This document shows, piece after piece, positions 1 to 13,328 of a stretch of 64,000 nt of DNA. A program made the translations under genes and the position numbers. The notes beneath the pieces were generated by a model. It saw only the letters and a list, made by a program, of their open reading frames with translations. It ran no database searches and was not told the DNA's origin. The number at the start of each line of letters is the position of its first letter. Position 1 is the first letter of the stretch. The DNA is from Combretum micranthum (lineage: Eukaryota > Streptophyta > Magnoliopsida > Myrtales > Combretaceae): positions 186,001 to 250,000 of the forward strand of contig JAMXBD010001109.1 of the NCBI GenBank assembly GCA_024138025.1, in the 5' to 3' direction.

Positions 1-342
1 TTAAAAAGTTCCAGCCATGGAAGATTTGAGGCAACTGTTTAAGAAGTCCTCACGAATGAGGGAAGTCAAAGTTTGTGAAAGTTGTTGAAGGTGATTTGGT
101 GGTGGAGTGACCAGTAAGGAGTTCTTTGGAGGTGCAGATTTAGATGAATTAGCCCTACAGAACTTGAGCTTGTGACCGTGAATGGGAGTGTTAGTTGTTA
201 TCTATCTTCCAAATGCCGGTTAAAACCTGAAAACTTCCGGCCTTAGCGAGTGCTTGAGTAACGAAGTAACAGTGGCGTATAGCACAGCCCACCGTTGAAG
301 TTTTTGTAGTATGCTGCGCCCGTTGTCCATCTCCCCTTTATA
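1..342 (-). promoter_or_regulatory. possible minus-strand promoter (TATA) with short open stretch at left edge
   Basis: The minus strand carries TATAAAGG at 335-342. Downstream of it, at about 180 to 1, one minus-strand frame stays open and ends with TAA at 1-3. The only minus-strand ATG between the TATA motif and the edge is at 16-18, six codons before that stop, so any real gene would have to continue beyond the edge by splicing. I do not recognise the peptide. It could equally be chance, or an intron of the NDUFS6-like gene read backwards. Confidence 0.15.
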
Positions 343-604
343 TCTTACGGTTCTTCATATGTTGACTTAGCCAAGGTGCAATCAGCTAACAAGAGATTGA
401 AGTTATGAATATCAGCTAATAAGAGAATGAAGTTACATAAATCTGACATAAAACCCCTCACCCCGACAGCCAAAAAAAAAAAAAATGAAAAATGGAATGA
501 AAATAATAATAATTGCAATTTGATGATTGGATAAGAGATTCTTTTTTTTTTTTTTTTTTACATCATTAAGGAAGATGTTATTTTAATGGTTCTTTTTTCA
601 ATAG

Positions 605-879
605 GATACCAGCAAAAAATCTCCAATGGAATTGATCAATGAAGTTCCACCTATTAAGGTTGAAGGCAGAATTGTAGCTTGTGATGGAGGTTGGTTTCCT
701 ATAGCACCTCCCATACTTAATCTCTATTGCAGGACATCACCATTGAAGTGCTTTTACTCCTCAATGCAGGTAGCAATCCAGCTCTTGGGCACCCAATTGA
801 ATTCATATGTCTTGATCTAAAGGAGCCAGCTGTATGCAAGTACTGTGGACTGCACTACGTGCAAGAACATCATCATTAG
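605..879 (+). CDS. NDUFS6: NADH dehydrogenase (complex I) iron-sulfur protein 6-like, mitochondrial; 3' part
   Basis: This is the C-terminal part of the small zinc-binding accessory subunit of mitochondrial complex I (NDUFS6, 13 kDa type). Two exons are visible, 605-689 and 770-879, with a GT-AG intron at 690-769. Spliced, they read through DTSKKSPMELINEVPP, then GRIVACDGGSNPALGHP, then CKYCGLHYV, and end in HHH before TAG at 877-879. The histidine and the CxxC pair are the conserved Zn-finger residues of the family. The phase at 605 shows that at least one upstream exon exists; it would carry the mitochondrial targeting peptide. I cannot find it in bases 1-604, so it probably lies left of the window. 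The gene converges on the ATAD3-like gene. No frameshift is visible in this piece. An ATG-initiated frame running through the intron (626-820) is an artefact. Confidence 0.9.
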
Positions 880-3800
880 TGAGATTCCTCAACGTTTTCT
901 TAACTTTCTTCTACAGAATCCATGTTTTTGGAAGCTGTGCACCTTATTGTTTGTTCTTATCAGACCAGGCCAACTTTTTGTATCAATAATACTCACCTGT
1001 ATGTCATGACAGTGATGATTGTTCTTTCCATCTAAACTGTAAGCAAAATTGCTTCTACTTTGTTTTGTTTATCCCTCAAGTTGAGCATTCCAATGCTTTT
1101 CTTTGGCACAATCTGAACATGTGCAGAGGTATTGTGGATTCTTCATGTATCTCTAGCAATGGTAACATTAATAAGCTCTGACAGTGGATTGCGTCAGCCA
1201 TCCGGAGGATATGTCTTCTCAATCTTTCATCCAAACAGCAGAGATGCTTAAATTCTCGGAAAGAATCCATTCACAGGACATGTTTTTTAGAGTTCCATTC
1301 AGGTAAGTCCTATACGAGTGTCTGGTATTGCACATAATGGTGTCTTCATTAGTATGAGCAGCCACGACCTTGAAAAAGAAGTCCGATGTGGAAATTTAAA
1401 ATAAAGATGACATTAGTGAAAGTTTTTGAAGTTTGCTAACGTCTCAACTTTTTTTTTTTTTTCCCACGTAAGCTTACAAAATTAAATTATTAAAAACCAT
1501 AGCCATAGAAGATAAAGTTCTTACAAGAAGTCTCAATAAAAACATCAGCCAATATCCGGCTGGGAAGAAGAAGGAATAGAAACATCATTAACCAACATAC
1601 AACTACTAGAAAAACCACCAGTGTTCTCTATCAAGATCTTTGAGTAAATCCGTCAAGGTTCATCGCAAAACTAAATTTCGCAAGGCGGTCATCTCCCCAT
1701 TGGAGAAAATTTTACTTCCACCTCGAATCTGAGTAATTAATCTCTGCTCGTAGACAGGATAGCAGAAGTAGGAAAGAGGTTATTGCTCCAATAAATTAAA
1801 ATATGTACAGCTAAATCTCATATGTGATACCCCTCTCTCTTCGCTCATCTCTAGGGTTTTGGCAATACTAGGCAGTTTTGCCTTAAGAGAAAACGTCTGC
1901 ACTATTTGCTTGGAGAAACCACCGATGACATTTCCTATATGTTTTCTAGAGACTCCTCCAATCCCCGTGTTCGTTCCGCTCTCATTTACCCTCCAATCAC
2001 AATTGAATTTAATAAACCAAGGAGAGTCCGGTGGTTACCACTGGCATGAACGTAGTTCCTAAAATCCGTGATTTATAACCTATGGAACTTACAATTTTCA
2101 GCCAAAATTTAGGGTGGGGAGCTCGTGTGATTTCAAGGACTTATATAGTGCTCTAGACTCATTAGGCAACACTTGCCAGCTGTTTCGTTCCAAAAGAGAA
2201 ACAAAAAAAAAAAAAAAAAGGAATGGTGAACCTAAAAAGCCAAGATCCATGATCTATACCCCATGAAAACTAACCATTTTCGATGATAAATGGAAAAATC
2301 CGAAATCATGTGATTTTAAGGGCCCAAATGGATAGGTTTACTCTAGAATCATCAAATGGAACCAGGCGGTGTGGTGCCTGCATAGCATGCTAGAGGCATA
2401 TGTGTGTGATGGCTACGTTCCTATGCCAGCTACCCATCATCAATGAAAAAGAAATTACAAACGGTGAACCCTTAAGCCCACAATTAACTTCTATTAAACT
2501 GGCGATCTTTAATTCAAAAAAAAAAAAAAAAACTTCTCTCCTTCCAATATATGGTAATGAAAAAAATGATAAGTAATTATAATAAGATATGAACTTATAA
2601 TTATCTTGATATATAATTCATTATTTTACATCAATGACAACAATTTTTCTTTCCAATTCATTTATGTAACATTATGGGGCATCTAATGTATGTGCACAAT
2701 ATCAAATTATACTGAAAATTTTGTATTATTATATAGAAATCAGTAAATAAATCTTATACATATGCATGGAGAATTGCTTGAAACAAATATCATATGATTA
2801 ATGTTTTTGTTTAATTTGACAAATATATTTATGATATACTATTGCAATTAATATTTATTTTTTAAGAAAAATGCAATAACCTGTAAATTTTGACCTAGAT
2901 GTGGATGAATCTCCTAAATATTCAAATGTTACAGCATGGGAAAGTTTACGTGGTATATTCACGTCAAAGTCAAATTAAAAGATTGTTTGCAATCCCTCAT
3001 TTTTTTTTTTTCATCTTTAAGTATTTTAATACCATTTATATATAAATAATTTTTCTGTAAAATCATTGATTCAATAGCTATTTTATATTTTAATTTTTAT
3101 TATATCGTTATGCTTAATTTTTCAATATGCATCGACCATACATATACTTTTTCTAGTTTTCCATTAAATACAATACTCATCTCTCACGTTCCTGGTAGAC
3201 CAAAAATAGAAAATCTGGTAAATTATAATCTTAAAAAATTTATAAGCATACGTGTTTGCTTTTAATGATAGCATGCATCAAAGAGTTCTCTATCAATACA
3301 AAATCGATGGACATAGATGTACGTTGCAAAAATTATGAGTAATCAAAATTCAATGCTATTAAGCCATTACGATATATATATTTAATAATAAATATGATCT
3401 TTAAATTTTTCAAAATGATGTTGTCATAAACAAAAGCACCGCTTTGCAATTTAAAAAAGTTGGGACATCATAAGATATCCTCTTTAGTTCTACCATGTTA
3501 CAGCTTTCGAACATACATGTTAACACCCACACCAAGACACTTTTCAGCACACTTTAAAAGTTAAACATACCAAATTGCAAACGAGAGAAAAGTTCAGACA
3601 CTAAAGTGATAATACCATCTATCCAGGTAATTACACTCGTAAGCAACTCAAACAGTCAAACTCGTATGCCCAAAAGACAAAACATGTAAAATCAAAATCA
3701 CCTTCCATGTCCACTGATGTGGGGAATCATGTTTTATTAAGACAAGAACTAACTATTTATCAACAGCCACTGCATCTGCCCAGGACAGGCAACTCAATCG

Positions 3801-4130
3801 AATCCAGGAGTATGATGATACCATTCGTAAAGAACAAAAATGGTAATTGAAGATATCAGCAAGAAAAATGACAAAATTTCTCCATTTCTGGAGTAAAATA
3901 ATGTTAAACAACGCCCAAGGAATAACTGCAGAGATGATACATGGAGCAGCCAACCTGCAAAACCAATCCAGCGCTAGCTCGTATATCCCAAAGCTACAGT
4001 TACCTTATCCACTCAGACTACTTCTCCTTAAGAGGTTGATTGCAACTCTTCAATTGACTTGCAACAATGATGTTTAACCTGTGGGGTTATATGACTGACT
4101 ATGGGTAGCTTTAACAACAAATTAAACACC
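880..4130. other. convergent intergenic region between NDUFS6-like and ATAD3-like genes
   Basis: About 3.2 kb of AT-rich DNA separates two gene 3' ends. I see no gene. It contains a poly-T run near 1450-1462 that could be the antisense tail of a retroposed copy, A-runs near 2203-2219 and 2516-2532, and an imperfect duplication at 2058-2355 listed separately. The right part, from about 3700, is probably 3' UTR of the ATAD3-like gene. Confidence 0.6.
2058..2355. repeat. imperfect direct duplication, two ~110-bp units
   Basis: Bases around 2062-2165 and 2240-2355 align with many substitutions and small gaps. Both share ATCC(G/A)TGAT, an ACTNACNATTTTC block, a TGTGATTT(C/T)AAGG block and a CTCTAGA block in the same order. 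The spacing is about 175-180 bp. The origin is unknown; a decayed tandem duplication is the simplest reading. Confidence 0.45.
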
Positions 4131-7100
4131 CTATTTATCTTCACCAGCAAGCTTCCTTCTCTGTTGATGCTCTGCCACTTTGTAGTCTACAACCTCCCTG
4201 AATAAGCTTGGGTCAAGGACACATTGTTCACTTCCATAAACAGCAGCTTGGACACTGGCCATTAGTTTTGCAATCTCTCTTCCAGAAAATCCATCTGTTT
4301 TAGCTGCTGCTTCCCTGATGACATCATCAGTCAATCCCTTTATCTCAATCTTCTGCTGTTGCCTATTGAACAAATCTTTCAACCAACCAGTTTTTCTTGA
4401 TCCTGCTTGAGCTATATATTTATCTAAATATAGCTTCAATAGCTTAAAGCGCTCCTCCTCTCCAGGCAAAGGAAACTCAAGAACTTCATCAATGCGGTCT
4501 GCCACGGCTGAATCAAGATCCCCAGGACGGTTGTTGCCAGAGCAAGGACTATGTCTTTTGACTGATCGCCTGTGCGAAAAAGAAGAGCATTCAGTGCACT
4601 TCTTTGTGCTTCACTCATGTAGGTCTTGTTCCTCCTGCAATTTAGATACACTCGACTCAGTAATGGCCGCATAGTCAATAAGTTGATAAATATCAAAAGA
4701 ATAGAACCATCAAGGAAAAGAATAAGCCTTAGAGATGTTGAATTGAAACTGCAAGAGCATCTATAGCACATGACATTTATTTTGCTGGCATAAAACATCT
4801 AATATATGGCTGAAACATGAAGGAAGAACTCGCACATGAACTAGATTATAACACAAAGAATCCAATTGATGTGATTGTGATGGGATCTAACCCACCCATG
4901 CATGTGAGATAAGGAAAAGACAAAAAAAGGATGGTTTTTTTTAAACTGTCAGATAAGAATAAGGATGGTTTATAGAAAACTTATATACAACAATACCAAA
5001 CCTTGTTCTTTCTTCTTTTCTTTTTTTTTTTATTTTGGTTCTTGTGGGGTAAGTTCAGTTTTTTTCTTCTTTCTTTTTTTTCCCCCCAATTAAAAATGGA
5101 AAGGTTACAAACTCAAACCTTCCATGAAGCAGCCCTATGCACATTCTTTGGACGAGAGCCAGTGTATCTTATCTTCCATGGAGATATATTCCAGTGAAGG
5201 GCCATTCGGTTGGCAAATGATACGGATGTTAAAGTGATGGGAACATTACGCGAGGGTCCCATCTGAAAGCTCATGATGGTATATTAATTCTATTTCAGCC
5301 AGGCCCAATTCTAAAAGAAATCCATGTTCCTAATCCAAGGTGTGGTGTAAGAATTAAGAAATAGTTCTCTGCCCCAAAGCTATATTTTCACCTTATAAAC
5401 TCTCCAAAATTTTTTTACACCTCGCATAATGTTTTTCACTCAAACGGGCAACAGAAATCATATTTAAACCAAAAGACCTATTTGGTTCTAATCTTTTGAT
5501 TTCAAAATCGGTGAATCAAAATTTTAAATTCACTATGTATTAAAACCTTTATCCATATCTAAGCTGTGGAGAAAGAATGCCCATGCACATGCACACATCT
5601 AGAGATGTTTACATGTATAAGAACAGAAACAAAAACATTCTAGCCTTGTTCCACGGAGGCAAGGTCAGTTAAATGATACCTACTTCAACATTATGTCTAT
5701 TGCAAAGTATCTCTAATAAGAGGTAATGCCATCCGTCCCCCTGTCTTTTGCTGTCTTCTTCGCATCTGTTTAACTTGAGTTGTTTCTAAAGTGCGGCAAT
5801 GGTCAACAGATGCCTATTCTAATTAACCTTGCATGTGGCCAAAGCATCTAGCCGTTAAGTTGGTTCATTCCTATTCTTACATCTTAAACAAGCGGATCAG
5901 TAATACTGGTTGGTGTTCTACTCAATCATAAAAATAATCTACTAAAAAAGAGTGGTTCCATGTCATACTAAGAGTGATTCCTCTGCAACTCAAAACACTT
6001 CAAGGAAAAGGAAAAGATGCCATAACTATATTAGCCCTTTTTTACAATAACAAAAGAACATGGCAGTAATAATCGGCGACCTCTGGACACATAAACCACC
6101 CTATAGATCCATGCACCGATTTATAGCTTCGGCTATTTAAGTAGCCCTAATAATTGTCATTGGTAAGATTTGAAGTTAAGGCCTATGCAATTTATCATGA
6201 GAGTGTTCAGCCAGCCCTTGGCAGTAGCTGTTAAGATATAAGCTGATTTGCAAAGATATTGTAAGAGGCAAAATTCCCTGAAAAAAGCTCAGCAATTAAA
6301 GATTTAATGGAAAAAATATACATATAATACAGCTGTCTAATTTTAATTAACCAAGTAACCAACCAAGAAAAGCTTTATGCTCATGTGAAAAGCTTCTCCA
6401 CAGAAAAACTAGCATCCGATAGTGAACAAATACTTTAGGAGAAAGTATGAAATAAGTTTCACAATACCCATGGGATTAAGATATATCCATCAATTTTAGT
6501 GATTATAACAAAGCAGACATGGGAATGCATTTGAAGCATAGCAACAATCTCATTATTTGTTTACCTCCCGCCTTTCTATTTACCAATTGGAAAATGCATG
6601 TCATATTGTCATGACTTAAACTCAATTTCTGTTATATTCTTACAGGCTCAAGCTTCTGATACTAATAATAGTAAGCATGATTAGAGGATACCATCACTTA
6701 CTCGCACAAAAATGCATCCGCTTCATCAATGAAAAGCAACAGCCCACGTTTAGATTTCTTTGCCCAATCAAACAACTGGTGTATCTTTGTAACAGCTTGT
6801 GGTCCCAATGGAGCAACATCACCTCCAGTCATTAATGCATAATCCAATCCCTGAGAACAAGAAAGAGAGATGTGAGTAATAATCAAAATCGCAAAGCAAA
6901 AAGATGGAAAAGCAGCAAGCTGAACTTCAACTCTTTTTGCACAAAATGTACTTAGTTCCTTTCTTGAATAAAAGCATGTACTAGCCCACAATCCATTAGA
7001 TTGAGCACAAGTATTTTCATAGAGTCAATAGTCAGCTATTCATTTTTCCAACCACAAGATTCTGACATATATTATCATTTGACAATACTTTTAAGAGAGG

Positions 7101-10100
7101 GTGTGTAACACAATAAAAGAGGTTGTACAATATGATTTTACACAGATACATGATGCATACTTGTATTCAGTTGGCCAAAATTGAGAACAGCTGGGAACAC
7201 TATTCACTTATGAATGAACTCAGCAAGCCTAGAGGACCATAAAGATTATCATTATCTAACCATTATCACTTAGAGATATACAACCATACCGATTTCTTTG
7301 CCAACTCTCTTGCGGCCATTGTTTTCCCTGTCCCTGGGGGTCCATAGAAGAGCATATTGCGAAATGGGGCCTGATGGGACTTCGTATTAGCGGTAGCACC
7401 TGAAAGTTGTTCGATTCGCTTATGAAGAGAAGGGTGTAAAATCACGTCTCCAAACCCTTTATTGCCATTTGAATTAGGTACTTTGTTGCTACTGCGAGCT
7501 AGACTACTCATCCTCCGTGATAAGATGCCCGACCAAGGGTATTTTCCACGGGAAGATTCTCTAATCAGAGCTGGCTGCCCCAATATTCTATCTACATAAC
7601 TCCAAATTACCTTTGCACCTTCCCTGAATCAAAGAAAGACACCTGACATCAAATACAAATATATCTATAAATGGATCAAATTTATCAAATGAGTAGAAAT
7701 TTTTCATATTGACACCGACATTAACCCAGGAAATCCCAAATTAACCAAAATCTTCAGGGAGAGAAAAAACTTCCTATCACAATTAATCTGACACATGCTC
7801 CCATCTTCAGTGCAGTTATGATCTACTTCTAGCTCCAACACTTTTACTCTAAAAAAAGAGGTGTTTGTTTACAGTTATGCTTCATAATAGTTATAGAAGT
7901 TTCTATATAAAGATTAAAGTTGCTCTTAATGTCAGAGCAGGTCACAAGTCACATGCAACAACAATAAAAGTTGATGAAGGAACTCCTCTGACTTTAAAAC
8001 TCATGAACACCCAACTGAATGACATATGTTTTCAGGGAAAAACTTAGAATGATGCATCCACCAAACTCATGGAACATTTTGCATACCGTGTAGTGTAGAT
8101 GCCTGCTGCAAGAGCCGTTACTCCCCCAACAGCTACAACCAACTTGTTTTGATCCGTTAGAATGGCCCTCAAACCCCCTAGAGAAAATAAATGATCAAAG
8201 GCAAGGCTTTCAAGGTAGAAGACACTAGTTCTACAGGATTGCATGGACTACAAAATCTGACATACACTCTGGAAATCAATGTCAGTTAGAGCTGCAAATG
8301 AGCCAAGCTACTCAAGCTCAGCTTGCTTCAAGCTCAACTCGACTCAATTCAAGCTCGAGTAGTAAATGAGCCAAGCTTGACCCTGAAGAAAAGCTTGTTT
8401 ATATAAACAAGCCAAATTTGGGCTTTAATTTAAGCTCACGAACAAACCCATTTAGGCTTATCAATAAGGTCGTAACTTGGGTCGTTGATAAACTCATTAG
8501 CATATTTGTAAATTTTTTATCCATGTTATATTATATATAATTATATAATTAAAACAATAAAAATTAATTTCTATTTAATAATTATGTATATTTATTTATA
8601 GCAACACTTATATATTGTATTTTAAGCTTTAAAAAAAATGAAAAACGGACTATCTAAACACGTGGAGTTCGAATTTAAATTTCAGACTCGATAAAAACTT
8701 GATAGGCTCAATAAAAAGCTCGACTTGGATTGAGCTTGTTTCATAAACAAGTCAAGCTCGAGCTCAAACTAAATCTTATTTAGCTAAACGAGCTTAACTC
8801 GAGCCGACAAGAAGCTCGGCTCAAGTTTAAGCTCAATAAATTTTAAACGGGCCGAGGCTGAGCCCAAGCCTCTAAAAGCTCGGCTCGGCTCGGCTCGTTT
8901 GCAACCTAGTGTCAGCCATAGGCCCATAGCATTAGAAAGCAGAAGACCCTTTTACTAAAGATCAAATTCAATACCTCCAATATGGTCAAAAGTAGTATTA
9001 ATGGCAGCAACCCATTTCTCTCTCTCTGCATTCGCTCGGTCCACTAGCATTCTCCTGTTAACTTCTTCAGCTAGTTTTGCCTCGTGGGCTCTACCTTCTG
9101 CCTCAGCCATGGCCCTAACTCTAATTGTTTCCCGCTCAATTTCAGCCTTTTCCCTTTCAGTCTGGCGTCGCTGTGCTTGTATCTGCTCTTCAGTTGCACG
9201 TCGAGCTTGCTCCTGTCTAATAGAAGATTCTTCCTGCATCTTGACAAGCTCTTGATTCCTCGCTCTTTGGTATTCATTTTCAGCCTGCAGGGTTTCACAA
9301 TAAGCTGCATTATTCTAAAAAACTAAGAACCAGCTATGCGTATCTATTTATGTGTATAAAAGAGCATGGCAGCGAAGATGCCTGCATTCTCTTCCTGGCC
9401 AATTCGTCCTCGTAACGAGCCATCTGGGACTTGGTCTGCGCTTGAAACTGAGCTAGTTTCTTCTGTTCATCATATACTACCCTTTGCCTCTCCTGCAAAA
9501 GGAACAAAATTAGGGAAATTCAGAGAACTTATCCGTTCGAACAAAATCATAATTTAGACAAAAGGAAGCAAGTTGAAGAATGTTACAGTTTCTGATTGAG
9601 CTTGCAAAGCCTGAATTCGCAGTTTTTGCAGACAATTCAGTTTGTCTGGTCTCTTCTTGCTTCTTCATCAACTCAAAAGCCTAAAACAGCATCTAGATTA
9701 AATCCCCCAAAATATCATAACTTGCTCATAATTGCGCACAAAATAAATCAAAAAGGAAAAGGCGAAACCTTTTTAGCACTAGGAGAGGAGTTGATTTCGC
9801 GCAAGGCCTTTGCGCCGCGCTCGAGAGCCTCGGGGTCGAAACCAGCAGAGGTGGTACGAGGATTATCATTCCTAACCCTAGGAGAAGGAGATTCGGTCTC
9901 AGCCGCGGACTTTGGAGCTTCAGAAGCCGGAGAAGAAGAAGCGGAAGGAGGAGGAGTGAGATTTGGATTAGGATTAGCATTGATAGAAAAAGGGTTAAAG
10001 GAGAAAGAAGGACCATCGGCGCGAGCCACAGAAGAAGAAGAAGAGAGGAGGAGAGGAGGCGGCTGCTACTAGGGCTGCGATTAGCCCCATACCGCTTGTG

Positions 10101-10114
10101 CTTGTTTTTCCCAT
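4131..10114 (-). CDS. ATAD3-like AAA-type ATPase, mitochondrial membrane; eight exons, frame broken by three apparent single-base losses
   Basis: This is a plant ATAD3-family ATPase; family members act in mitochondrial membrane and nucleoid organisation. Exons (minus): 10114-9769, 9680-9587, 9492-9382, 9284-8975, 8177-8087, 7623-7290, 6850-6702 and 4634-4131. Phases join correctly throughout. The N terminus is Ala/Ser-rich and leads into [12 protein letters not shown] long charged coiled coil ([42 protein letters not shown]) spans exons 2-4. A hydrophobic stretch ([16 protein letters not shown]) is in exon 5. Walker A GPPGTGKT is in exon 6, Walker [12 protein letters not shown] in exon 7, and sensor/arginine regions plus the LASV-like lid ([18 protein letters not shown]) in exon 8. 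The stop TAG is at 4133-4131. The start at 10114 is chosen because the frame [19 protein letters not shown] leads into the family N terminus after one shift. Apparent frameshifts lie near 10035-10065, 9605-9625 and 4531-4536, and no in-frame stop substitutions are seen. Intron 3 uses a GC donor. Confidence 0.88.
8287..8908. mobile_element. hAT-like MITE in intron 4 of the ATAD3-like gene
   Basis: This 622-bp insert is rich in AGCTCG/GAGCC words. Its left end reads TAGAGCTGCAAATGAGCC. The right end, reverse-complemented, reads TAGGTTGCAAACGAGCC, so it has imperfect terminal inverted repeats. The 8-bp flanks are ATGTCAGT (8279-8286) and GTGTCAGC (8909-8916), matching at the central six bases, as expected for a decayed hAT target-site duplication. 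The centre is very AT-rich and non-coding, with no transposase. It lies wholly within the 797-bp intron. Confidence 0.65.
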
Positions 10115-11794
10115 TTTCGGGCTAACAAACTCAAAGATTGAGTAAAATGGTGTAATGCAATGTGAAGAATAAGGATAAAGATGGAAGCCTTAGGGTTGGA
10201 ATTGAAGGAAAAGATTGACTGCCTTGGAGAAGAAGAAGCATTGGGATGTTGTTGTTACAGTGTTTTTCCTTTTTAGCGTTGTTTTGGGGTTTTTAGTAGG
10301 GTTTTACTTCTGTTTCTGTGTTGTCTGTCTGGGTGTCGGTTTAGTGGGAAGTTTGAATACCCTTCTCAACCGGTTTGAACTTCCGGTTCAGCTACCCCTT
10401 TGTTCAACCGTTTTAATGTGATTATTTCTATTGATTATTTAATGCTTTATAGTCAATCCGATCACACTAGTACAATAATCAATGTATTAATTAATATGTT
10501 TATTTTAACAACAATAATTAATATATTAATTAATATATTTATTTTAACGGCTTGATAATCAATTAGCCAATCCCTTTAGGATGATCATAAATTTTTCTAT
10601 AGCTAAGTAGCAAATTACCTCATTTAGAAAAACAAAAGAAAATTTTATATAATAAAAAATGGAATTATGAGTGGAATTGAAATCTCTCCGTTTCATGTGC
10701 TAGGCTCAATTCAATAAATTGTGAACCTAAGATAGAATCATATTTTAGGTATGAAAGTATGTGGGATTTTTTAAGGTATTTGGTCTATGACAATCAACAT
10801 ATCTAATAAGATAGTATCCTGATTATTGGGATGGATTTCAAATAAAATGTTAAAACCTTGTAAGATTTTTTACTTGAATTTCAAAACATAATTAATACCC
10901 GTTAAGGAACCTCGACTTATTAAATGATACATATTATTTGTAATTTTATTATTTTTATCTATATATGTATAATTCAAATGTACGATCCATAATTATGAGT
11001 TTCAATAGTTACATTTCCTTTTATTTTTTCTTATTTTTTCAGATTCCTTTTAATTTGCTTGTGAAGTATTAAAATAGGTTTCCTAAATTATATTAGTTAA
11101 ATTGTGCTAATTAATCAAGTGGGTTACAAACAAGTTGTAATTTTCTCACTAGCTTAATAAGGATTCGGGCATGTGGTAAAAAACTTCATATTTAGGAGCG
11201 GTTTTCAAATACCTATAAGATAGGTTCATATAAACTCATCCTAAATCCATCCAAGCTTTATAGAATTTAAAGTCCAATCAACCTTAAGTATATAAGCATA
11301 TTCATTCACTTCATTGTATGAAGGGAATTGAATTCCAATTCAAATAAGAATACAATAGAGTTATAATGTCTATTATAAGTTTACTTGATATGAAAAATAA
11401 AACACGTGATTATTGGAGTATAAATATAATATATATATATATATATATATAATACTCTTGTCTTTTATTATATAAAGATGACAATTATATTGGTGATATT
11501 TTCAAGATAGAGTATTTATGACCAAAATTGAAAACAAACTGTTAAATACTTGTGTCTAGACATGAGTTATTATTCATTTATTTGGTAATAGCAATTCATA
11601 ATGAATTATGATTCTCGTCAATGGAATGTGGCAATAGCACTTGTGCTTACTGCTTAAATAAGAAGGATAAATAGTTAATTCCCTAAAGTGAGGGGTTGTA
11701 AATGAAACAATAAAGCAATAGAAAATTTTACAATAGATTCTGATGCCACTTTTGAACTTCTAGAAGTACTTAATACTTGATATAAAACTTGAGG
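10115..11794. other. upstream/intergenic region of ATAD3-like gene
   Basis: This stretch should contain the ATAD3-like promoter, but I see no clear TATA box close to 10114. From about 10430 it is AT-rich filler. A ~60-bp direct near-repeat of TTAATTAATAT(G/A)TTTATTTTAAC lies at 10480-10550, and an (AT)n microsatellite at about 11429-11451. No gene is supported. Confidence 0.5.
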
Positions 11795-12300
11795 TTTTTT
11801 TTTTTTTTTTTTTGGCCAGAAGATTAATTTTACTCACTAGAAAAAAATTACAGACAATCATCGAAACAAGACAAATGAAGAGTTGGGGGTATAATTATCC
11901 AATAGTATAAACGGACACATATCTTCTACAGTCAAATTATCCCACATAAGAGATAAAAATTCTCCTAAGAGAGTAAAACTCAACTAACTAGCAAGTAGAA
12001 TAGATGCCAGAAAAGGGATGACAAAATCCCATATAAATGATGTAAACAAAGTAAAAAACACAACAACAAATTCATAAAAAAATAAAATCACTTATTTGAA
12101 AAACCCCAACAAAATAATATTTGCTTGATCTTCATGTTCTTCAAATCACCTAGATTATCGATGATGATGGAAATAATAAAATACAACCCAAATTTAGTGC
12201 TAAAGATGGTAGATCTGCGGCTCTTCAAATGGGTAGTGATGGATTTGCAGAAATAATGCGGTAAATAATAAAAAGAGATATAAAAGGGAGGAGAGATCCC
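11795..12300 (-). mobile_element. LINE/retroposon 3'-end fragment, copy 1
   Basis: A 19-base T run at 11795-11813 is followed by about 490 bp that aligns with 22827-23330, also headed by a T run. Read on the minus strand, both copies end in a poly(A) tail and share TCTCTTAGGAGAATTT and similar blocks. That layout fits the 3' UTR of a plant L1-type LINE, or a SINE derived from one. No ORF2 is visible. The two copies differ by many substitutions, so they are old. The target-site duplication was not resolved. Confidence 0.55.
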
Positions 12301-13211
12301 TCTACAATAAGGTTTGTAAAAAAAATGAGAGAGAAAGAGAGATTAGCCCAATGTAAACTCTTACATATATAAAGATATTTATCTATTTCATGAGTCATCA
12401 AAATTTTTTACATAAATGTCAATCATATAAAAATAATTATATAAATATCATCGTAAAATTGTATTTTAGACATGCAATTTTCGCATATTCCAAATGTCAT
12501 TTAAAATGGAGTTTTTTTTTTTTGGGAAATCACTAGTAAGAAATGCGATTTCAAATTTATTTTGGAAATCATACTTATTATCTATGAATTTGTGTTTTTA
12601 TATCTTTTGAAATAAAGAGTCATAAATATAATTTTTGTATTTTTCAAAATTGTATTTATAATATGTGGTTTTGAATTAGTAATGCTAGCCAACAATGGCA
12701 ACTGTGTTACATATGTGAACAAAAAAGGAAAGGAAAAAAATGCAAAGGTTGAAGTTTTGGAGGTTCTTGTTTACCATTCTTTTCAAAAAATTTACGCATA
12801 TATAATGTATATAAAAAATATTATGGACATACCATCGCTATATCATATATCGCAAGTCCAATGTGCGATACATGTTCATTCAAGCATGTATTGCACGTCC
12901 AATGTACAATACGCACATAATTATGTGCATCATACTTTGGGTGTGTGATAACATGTACCATATACCTAATATGCAATAGGACTACTTTCCCAATCTTTGC
13001 ATAGTATCGTCACTATATTTCATCTTTAATATGCGATATATTAGAAAATTTTGTATCTATTCTCCAACATATTATAGAGATAACAATTTGGTAATGTTTT
13101 TTTATACAATTTATGATTTGTGATTTTTTTTTTTTTTTGCAAGAACGGTAAGCATGTCTTTAATCCTGAAGTTTTGGCTATGAATATAGAGAGACTTTTG
13201 CTATAAAACGT

Positions 13212-13242
<31 letters not shown>

Positions 13243-13328
13243 CATGGATGATGGAGGAGGAGAAAGGGGTAACTGTCGTCCATTAATAACATAAGATGAA
13301 GACAAGAAAAAAAAAAGGATAATGTTAA
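12301..13328. other. AT-rich intergenic region
   Basis: No gene is supported. The stretch contains repeated words of the type ATGTGCGATAC/ATGTACAATACG around 12850-12930, which look like a decayed short tandem array, and a (GA)n microsatellite at about 13212-13239. An open frame at 13041-13292 (-) runs through that microsatellite and is not credible. Confidence 0.5.

Noticed and set aside
1859..2062. A 67-codon plus frame with CTICLEKPP
   Set aside because: The RING-like CxxC has no partner cysteines and there is no splice context; probably chance.
9001..9326. Several plus-strand frames opposite ATAD3-like exon 4
   Set aside because: They are shadows of a well-supported minus-strand exon with strong family similarity.
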